From NCBI GenBank assembly GCA_947568835.1, contig OX387612.1:3224001-3288000 (forward strand): a stretch of DNA of 64,000 nucleotides. The letters run 5' to 3'. The notes under the pieces were generated by a model. The model saw only the letters and a list, made by a program, of their open reading frames with translations, ran no database searches and had not been told where the DNA came from. A program made the position numbers and the translations under genes. This stretch comes from Protonemura montana (lineage: Eukaryota; Arthropoda; Insecta; Plecoptera; Nemouridae). Of this stretch, positions 57,601 to 64,000 are shown one piece after another; the stretch's first letter is position 1; the number at the start of each line of letters is the position of its first letter.

Positions 57601-57860
57601 TGCAATAAAGGTAATAAGGCTGAGATTATGCATCACAAACAGTACGTGCACAATTAGACATTCGGAAATATAATCTAAGTAAACACATCTATTGCTGAAC
57701 AAACCTCAATTTGTAGCATTCTTGTGATTCTTGTTGCTATGGATTCAGCAGTCTCATCAAAAATATCCAACATGTCTTCTGGATCAAAGTTCATGATACA
57801 CAGTCGACACATTGCTGACAAATTGTTTTTATAGTTTTTTTTTTTATTTCCTTGCTTCAT
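54685..57860 (-). CDS. Double-ZAD C2H2 zinc-finger protein, unit 5
   Basis: Exons 57705-57860, 57264-57599, 56719-56844, 56510-56591 and 54685-55943 give 652 aa. It has two ZADs and nine fingers, one two-finger module fewer than units 3 and 4. Finger 5 is the CSKDY variant and finger 7 starts YSCTVC. Intron 4 has no hAT-like element, unlike neighbours 4 and 6. The frame ends GKKSLHL through the A8 run. Confidence 0.87.
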
Positions 57861-59762
57861 TTTTAGACTCTAAATATCTCTCTGGCTTTCAGGTTGCTAG
57901 CATCAGAAACCAGAAGATTTTAGCGTGCAATTAAAAAAGCCACGAGGCAATTTATCTTTTTTATTTATTTATTGTAAAATTAGATTAGTAAATATTAGTA
58001 TAATACCACAGAGAACCATGGAATTGCTTGCTACACTTAAATTTTTCTAAAATAGTATCAACGATAGTATAGTATTTAATTGAGGTTAAGTAGAAGCAGA
58101 GGTAGAAGAGCGGGATAACCCGAAATCCGTTCGTTGGAACTATGTAGAGACTATGTTTAGACTATGTAAACAAACCGCAGTAAAAAAAGTGTATACAAAA
58201 GGATAGCACATAAATATTCCACCCTTAATACCGCATGAAAGCAAATAGAAACATCATTGCGTTTTTGACAGCTGATAACAGAGTACAAGACGGGCTTTCG
58301 ATCCGTGATAGTCTTAGTTTCTGGCCCAGCCCTGGACAAAAAAAGGCTAACTTTTACAAAAATTTGGTTTTCATTAAATGAATTCATTTATATCTGTTGC
58401 CATATTTAGAGGCATTGCCATGTTGATGCGAAGATTGCCTGAAAAAGGTTCTAAAATATGCTTTCCCATGTTACCGCAGTCATATCTTAAAGCAAATATA
58501 GGTACTCAACCAGTTCAATAGGTACCTTATCTCCATACAAATTTTGGAAAGATATCGACATAGAGTATCGGGGTTTGACAGAAGTCTCACAGCATGACGA
58601 TTGGTGGCGGCGCTAGTGCGGAGTTGGTGCGGAGAACCCTATCTTTAGTCTTTGGCAGAGAGTAAAGATGCGGAGTTCGAAAAATCCGTCACAAACGCGC
58701 TATTAGTTCTTTGAACGCGCGGAGAGGCGCTGAGTTCAAAAGGGCCGTAGTTCATGAACGCTCGGTTGCGCCCTTGAAGCACTTACCAATGTGTGTAGCG
58801 CAGTGGTGTAGCGCCGTGTTTGAATTGGAAAACGTCTCTCAATTTCTGCGTTGGAAACAGACAACAGACAAGGTGGTGATATGTTCACCTGAGCGACTCG
58901 ATTGCTGTATCTGACATCTGTCCACTTACATGCCCACACTTAATGCTTACATTTTTTGAAGTTAGGAATAACACTCGTTTTACAATCAAGTACTGTCTCA
59001 AATACATTTTCCTCGTCCGCAATAGACGGTTATGGCATTCAAAATGTTCTTATCAGAGACTTAACCTGGTGCTGATACTCCAAGAAATGCTACAAATGTA
59101 GCTTTTTGATTTGAAATTATGGCACAGTCTTATGCAAAATTATTAACAAGTCAATAATAATTGAACTTGTTGCGTCATGTCTAACACAGTGGAACTTTGG
59201 CTCCAATATCGACCACTATTAATTTTTCATAATTTATAATTGCTGCTGTCAATGTAGGAGAGTGAATGGCTAGATCGGAACGAGTTAACAGGTGTATAGG
59301 TAAGATTTATGGACGGTTCTGTAGAAAACAATGCAATGCAATGGTACACGTATCATACATACATCATAAGCTTTCAATTTTTCAACTTTCTATGTTTAAA
59401 GTTGATTGTTCAAAACAATTCAATGGCTATTCTCAACGTCTTGCACAGCTACGACTGGTTCGTTGTGATTTAATCACACTATTTAGAGCCACAATTTACA
59501 AGCTGTGAAGCCAAGAATATTAGGATTCATATACCAACCTGCTAGAGTTTCATACATTATTGCCATCATGTTCAAGGGAGCCAATTGCCACACAATTACT
59601 TCACCTCTGCATGACATCATAAATGTATCCTGGATCTGCTTTAGAAGTGTACGCCCAGACACAAAACTTGCCCGCAAATAGACGTTTAGAAACGCACCTG
59701 CACCGTTAAAAAAATATTTGATGGCAAAGCTGAAAACACGTGCGACTATCAGAAATGTATTG
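57861..59762. other. Inter-unit spacer 5-6
   Basis: Conserved spacer without the large insertions. It contains the GC-rich block (about 58560-58760) and the spacer ORF 59483-59677. A small partial duplication (GTAGAAGCAGAGGTAGAAGA) sits near 58090. Confidence 0.6.
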
Positions 59763-60356
59763 CTACTTGTTCTCAGTATGTTTATGTGTATGTTTTTTTA
59801 GAGAGATTTTTTTGGTGTAAACCTTCGAACAAAAAGTACTACATGGATATGAACGTTTTCCGGAGTGCAAACGCATGTGTACCACCAATTCTTGTTTATT
59901 GTTGAGAAGCTTCTTGCAAACACCACAAATACAAGCTTTATTTTCCCCATGTGTCCGTGCATGGCGGCTGAGATTACTTTTTGTAACATAGGTATTTGAA
60001 CACATGGTACATGAATATGGCCGCTACCCAGTATGCAAATGCATGTGTTTTAGTAACGTCTGTCTACAAATTAGCACTCTCTTGCAAACATCACAAATGA
60101 AAGCTTGATTTCTCTTATGTATCTGTGCATGGCGCTTTAAAAGACTTTCTGTGGGGTAGGTCTTTAAACACACAGTACAAGAATGCGGACCATCTCCAGT
60201 ATGTTTCTCTAAATGAATGGTAAGTTGGCCTTGTGTGGTGTAAGCCTTCCAACACACAGTACATGCATATGGACGCTCCCCAGTATGCAAACGCATGCGT
60301 TTCAATAACATCTATCTAGACCTTAGCAGTTTCTTGCAAACATCACAAATGCAAGC
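59763..60356 (-). pseudogene. Stranded finger tail of unit 6
   Basis: In frame with the main exon but cut off by TAA at 60357-60359 and a second stop, TAG for CAG (RSRQM), near 60313, then the shared linker TAG near 60024. A finger Cys-adjacent change (CWKAY) also occurs. This is the most decayed tail. Confidence 0.78.
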
Positions 60357-63300
60357 TTATTTTCCCGAATGTATCTGTGCATGGTGGGTGAGTTGACGTT
60401 GCGTGGTGTAGGTCGTTGAACACACAGTACATGCATATGGACGCTCCCCAGTATGAATACGCATATGTTCCACTAATACCTGCTTATAGCTTAGCAGTTT
60501 CTTGCAAACATCACAAATGTAAGCTTTATTTTTCGAATGTATCTGTGCATGGCGGGTGAGTTGACGTTGCGTGGTGTAGGTCCTTGAACACACAGTACAT
60601 GCATATGGACGCTCCCCAGTATGAATACGCATATGATCCACTAACGTATTTTTCCTGCTAAGCAGTTTCTTGCAAACATCACAAATGTAAGCTTTATTTC
60701 TCGAATGTATCTGTGCATGGCAGGTGAGTTGACGTTGCGTGGTGTAGGTCCTTGAACACATAGTACATGCATATGGACGCTCCCCAGTATGAATACGCAT
60801 ATGTTCCACTAACGCCTGCCTCCTGCTTAGCAGTTTATTGCAAACATCACAAATGTAAGCTTTATTTCTCGAATGTATCTGTGCATGGCGGGTGAGTTGA
60901 CGTTGCGTGGTGTAGGTCCTTGAACACACAGTACATGCATATGGACGCTCCCCAGTATGAATACGCATATGCTCCACTAACGCCTGCCTCCTGCTTAGCA
61001 GTTTATTGCAAACATCACAAATGTAAGCTTTATTTCTCGAATGTATCTGTGCATGGCAGGTGAGTTGACGTTTCGTGGTGTAGGTCCTTGAACACACAGT
61101 ACATGCATATGGACGCTCCCCAGTATGAATACGCATATGTTCCACTAACGTATGTTTCCTGCTTAGCAGTTTCTTGCAAACATCACAAATCCAACTTTTC
61201 CTTCTACTTTCACCTGCTTGAAATGTGCGTGTCCTTTGTGGAGTAATGGGCTCTGGACTAACTGTACTGGGAAGAAGCAGTTCCTTAGAATGAAAAAGAG
61301 CAACGTGTTTCTCCAATGCAGATTTTCTGCAGAAATTCCTCTTGCAAACATCACAAAAATGAGTTGGTTTTGCTTTAGTGTTTCTTGCATTTGTGGCACT
61401 TGAAGTGATTTCCCGCTGCGAGTCGGTAGATATTTTCAGGCAAGAACTTTGATTGTCTGCGACAATGAAATGTGGCCTCAAATTCTTCTTGTAGTTAAAT
61501 TCCGTTGCATATGAAGCACAAGTGAAGAGTTTGTCAATGGATGGAGAAATGCTGCAATCTGGTGGCTGTTTTGAAATCATCTTGTTTTGAAGAATGCACA
61601 TCTTGAAGACTTGATCCTGTCCATCACTAGTTCCCGTGGGTCCCATGTCTTCAACCTTCTCATCTGGTGGACTCCATGTCATTGGCATTGGTTCTTCTTT
61701 CAACAAGGTTGCCAAGGGGTCGAGAGAGTCGGTTGAAGTGGCACTAATGTCCATCTCATCGGTGTCATCTGCAAAAAATAAGAACAGGAATTTTCAAAAC
61801 ATATATTAATGATTGAAGCTAGCAAAAAGAAATCTTCAATTTCACAGTTAAGAGGAGGATCAGCAAAATATTATTGCATCTTCAGTTTCTTTCTTCCAGG
61901 GACCCGAACCGGAACCGAAACCGGAACCGGAACCCGAAAAAACCCGTATTTTCTTGGAACCGAAACCGGAACCAGAACCGTTATTATTTATTTCCAAGAA
62001 CCGGAACCGGAACCGGAACCATTATTAAATCATGGGTTCTTTTCGGTTCCTTAAAGGTTTCATAAAGGTTCCAAAGTTATATTGAGATTTCAGAAATTCA
62101 GATTAAAATTGTTTGCTTATTATGTTCACAACTTTTTTGTTTTTCATTTTTCCACACAAAAAAAAAATGTTTCAGTGGTTTGTTCCGAAAACATCCATTG
62201 GCTCATCTTGTATCCACGATTTTGTTTGGGGAAAACACAAGGCATTTTAAACAACATATACGTCTTATGTATCCATAGCAACATTTTTAGGTACTATAAT
62301 ATTTACATTTACACTACAATTTTTTTTTGAATTTCTTGTCCTTTTTGATTTGAAGATCCGCCGGCAATGCCCTTTAAAGCTCACAACCCGCATAGGTGGG
62401 CCCCCTTTTATAATTTTGAAAAGCTGGTTTATCCAGTTTATAGTTTATTTTATGTCTAGTGTTAAATAACCCTTTGCCTGTCCCCATCAGAGTGTAACCG
62501 TAAATCCATTTCTTTACATTTTTTACTTGAAAGCCTCAAACAAACTAACCCCTTGTAGTGCATGCTTTGTCTTGTAGAGATGGACTAGCCTGCCTTTTTT
62601 ACTCCGTACATACTCTGTAACTACTACTACTACTCTTTAACTCTACTGGTGCTGAGAAATTGAATCAAACAAATTATTACGACTTCGTTACACCCCTATC
62701 TTTTATGCAACTGACTTCGTGTGCTTTGAAACCCAATGTAAGGAAAAAGAACTGTCCCTGGCAGATGGAAAAACAAAACTAAGTGTCACTAAAAACCACT
62801 AAAACTTGAACCTGTACAACAGCAAAATTTAAAAAAATAACGCTTTATTTATCAAGTGGAACCGGAACCTTTTTAAACTTAAAGCCGGAATCAGAACCCT
62901 TATTTGAGAAAATTAGGAACCCGAACCGGAACCCCTCTCAACAATTTGGAACCGGGACCGAAACCGGAACCTTTAAAAATGTAAAACCGGAACCAGAACC
63001 AGAACCCTAATTTGAAAAAATTACGAACCGGAACCAGAACCTTTAATCATTTCGGTTCGGGTCCCTGCTTTCTTCGTTGGTTCCAACTCTACCAGCCACT
63101 AAGATATTTAATACATTTTTTAGAGATCTTTTCCCAATCTCAGCTTCAGCCCTCTACTTTTTTTTACAGCCTTAAAGGTCAGAAAGTTTACTAACTGATT
63201 CTAAAGTAAAATTCTTCTTGAACCAAAAAGACATGCAGCCACCAGAATTGCACATATTATGCCAGAATCTTATATGTATATTATCCTTAGTTAAAATTAT

Positions 63301-64000
63301 AAAATCGGGAATAAGGAAAATATTGGAATAGAGGGATTCCATTTCTTAGATCCCATTCTGTATCTCGAAAGATTGGGGTTGATTTTTTTTTTTTTGGTTT
63401 TCTGGTTTGATGCGAATTCCCCGAAACTTTTTCATGACATGATAGCAGTCATTGTTCTGGCATCTACTCGTATATGGACATGATCATGGTCTTTGGACAT
63501 GATTGTACCTACCCAATCCTAGTGTCAATACTTGTTCAATGTCCTCCAGTTCTAGCTTTGGTTCTTCTTTGATGTTTGTCTCAATCTTTATAGTCTGTTG
63601 GTCAAAATATAACGTCAAATTTAAAATTTCTTTGGTATAAAAGAAAATTATGCTATTCCAATCCATTCTAGTTCTTCTGTTCTGGGCAAATGTTTGTTTG
63701 CATGGCGTTTTTTGAGCTTACCTGGTATATTTCGTTCTTTAGCAAATAGTCGTTGGAAAATGTTGTGGTTACCAAATTCTCTATTGCGTTGATTTTCGAT
63801 ACACACGGGTCACAGATAAATTCCGGTAGGCCATCTCCTTCAGTCGGCTGTCACAGTAACAATAACCCACATTCAAGTCAAAGCATAAAGTTGAGTGTTC
63901 TAACTTAAAACGTTATTGTCACATGAGGTGCATTATGCTAAAAACTGGAATACAAGCAGAAAAAATAAATAGGCAAGCTGAATCTAGAAAAAGTCTTTGT
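60357..64000 (-). CDS. Double-ZAD C2H2 zinc-finger protein, unit 6 (5' exons outside window)
   Basis: Visible exons are 63722-63847 (second half of ZAD2), 63513-63594 (IKEEP linker) and 60357-61768. Exons 1 and 2 lie beyond 64000. There are eleven fingers; finger 10 is SYKQVLVE and finger 11 CSTTYTTQRQ. Unlike units 2-5 the frame ends SGK then TAA, a nonsense substitution rather than a frameshift, at almost the same place. Intron 4 carries the hAT-like element at 61897-63067. Confidence 0.85.
61897..63067. mobile_element. hAT-like non-autonomous element in intron 4 of unit 6
   Basis: Third copy at the same site with the same CTTTCTTC flanks. Internal sequence is close to the unit 3 copy. Confidence 0.93.

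Overview
This is nuclear DNA of an insect, order not determined. The evidence is spliced genes with canonical GT/AG introns, a tandem cluster of ZAD-C2H2 zinc-finger genes (ZAD is essentially an arthropod domain), a Ty3/Gypsy-type LTR retrotransposon, hAT-like non-autonomous DNA elements, and SINEs derived from 5S rRNA and from tRNA. The sequence is AT-rich apart from exons and a few GC-rich blocks.

Left third (1-17.7 kb): two conserved housekeeping genes stand head to head. On the minus strand are the first nine coding exons (591 codons, all phases compatible) of ZSWIM8, the SWIM-domain cullin-RING substrate receptor (EBAX-1 in worm, Dora in fly). The 3' end lies beyond position 1. About 0.5 kb away on the plus strand is complete RpS14 (151 aa, three coding exons and a probable non-coding first exon). 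The ZSWIM8 introns carry a 70-bp minisatellite (17 copies), a 114-bp tandem repeat running up to a splice donor, a 49-bp satellite in two introns (one array interrupted by a LINE 3' end), tRNA-like repeats, a pair of TIR elements, SINEs and a perfect 56-bp inverted repeat.

Right two thirds (19-64 kb): six tandem, same-orientation (minus strand) copies of one gene. Each protein has two ZADs, an acidic KEEP-containing linker, and 7-11 C2H2 fingers built from a repeated two-finger (168-bp) module. Both ZADs are split by a phase-0 intron at the same place, so the domain was duplicated together with its intron. Unit 1 (19.1-22.2 kb) has a frameshift and a nonsense codon. Units 2-5 have intact reading frames. 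Unit 6 is cut by the window edge. Downstream of the stop, units 2-6 all carry about seven further finger-like segments that are out of reach behind a frameshift or stop and an in-frame TAG.

The copies are so similar that insertions can be read against empty sites in sister units: a ~1.17-kb hAT-like element (8-bp TSD) in intron 4 of units 3, 4 and 6 but not 1, 2 and 5; a 776-bp hAT-like element and a 3.0-kb TIR element upstream of unit 1; and a 4.67-kb LTR retrotransposon between units 4 and 5. That retrotransposon has two identical LTRs, and its single Gag-Pol frame lacks most of reverse transcriptase/RNase H through an in-frame deletion. The array looks recently expanded and still rearranging; collapse or misassembly should be excluded with long reads.
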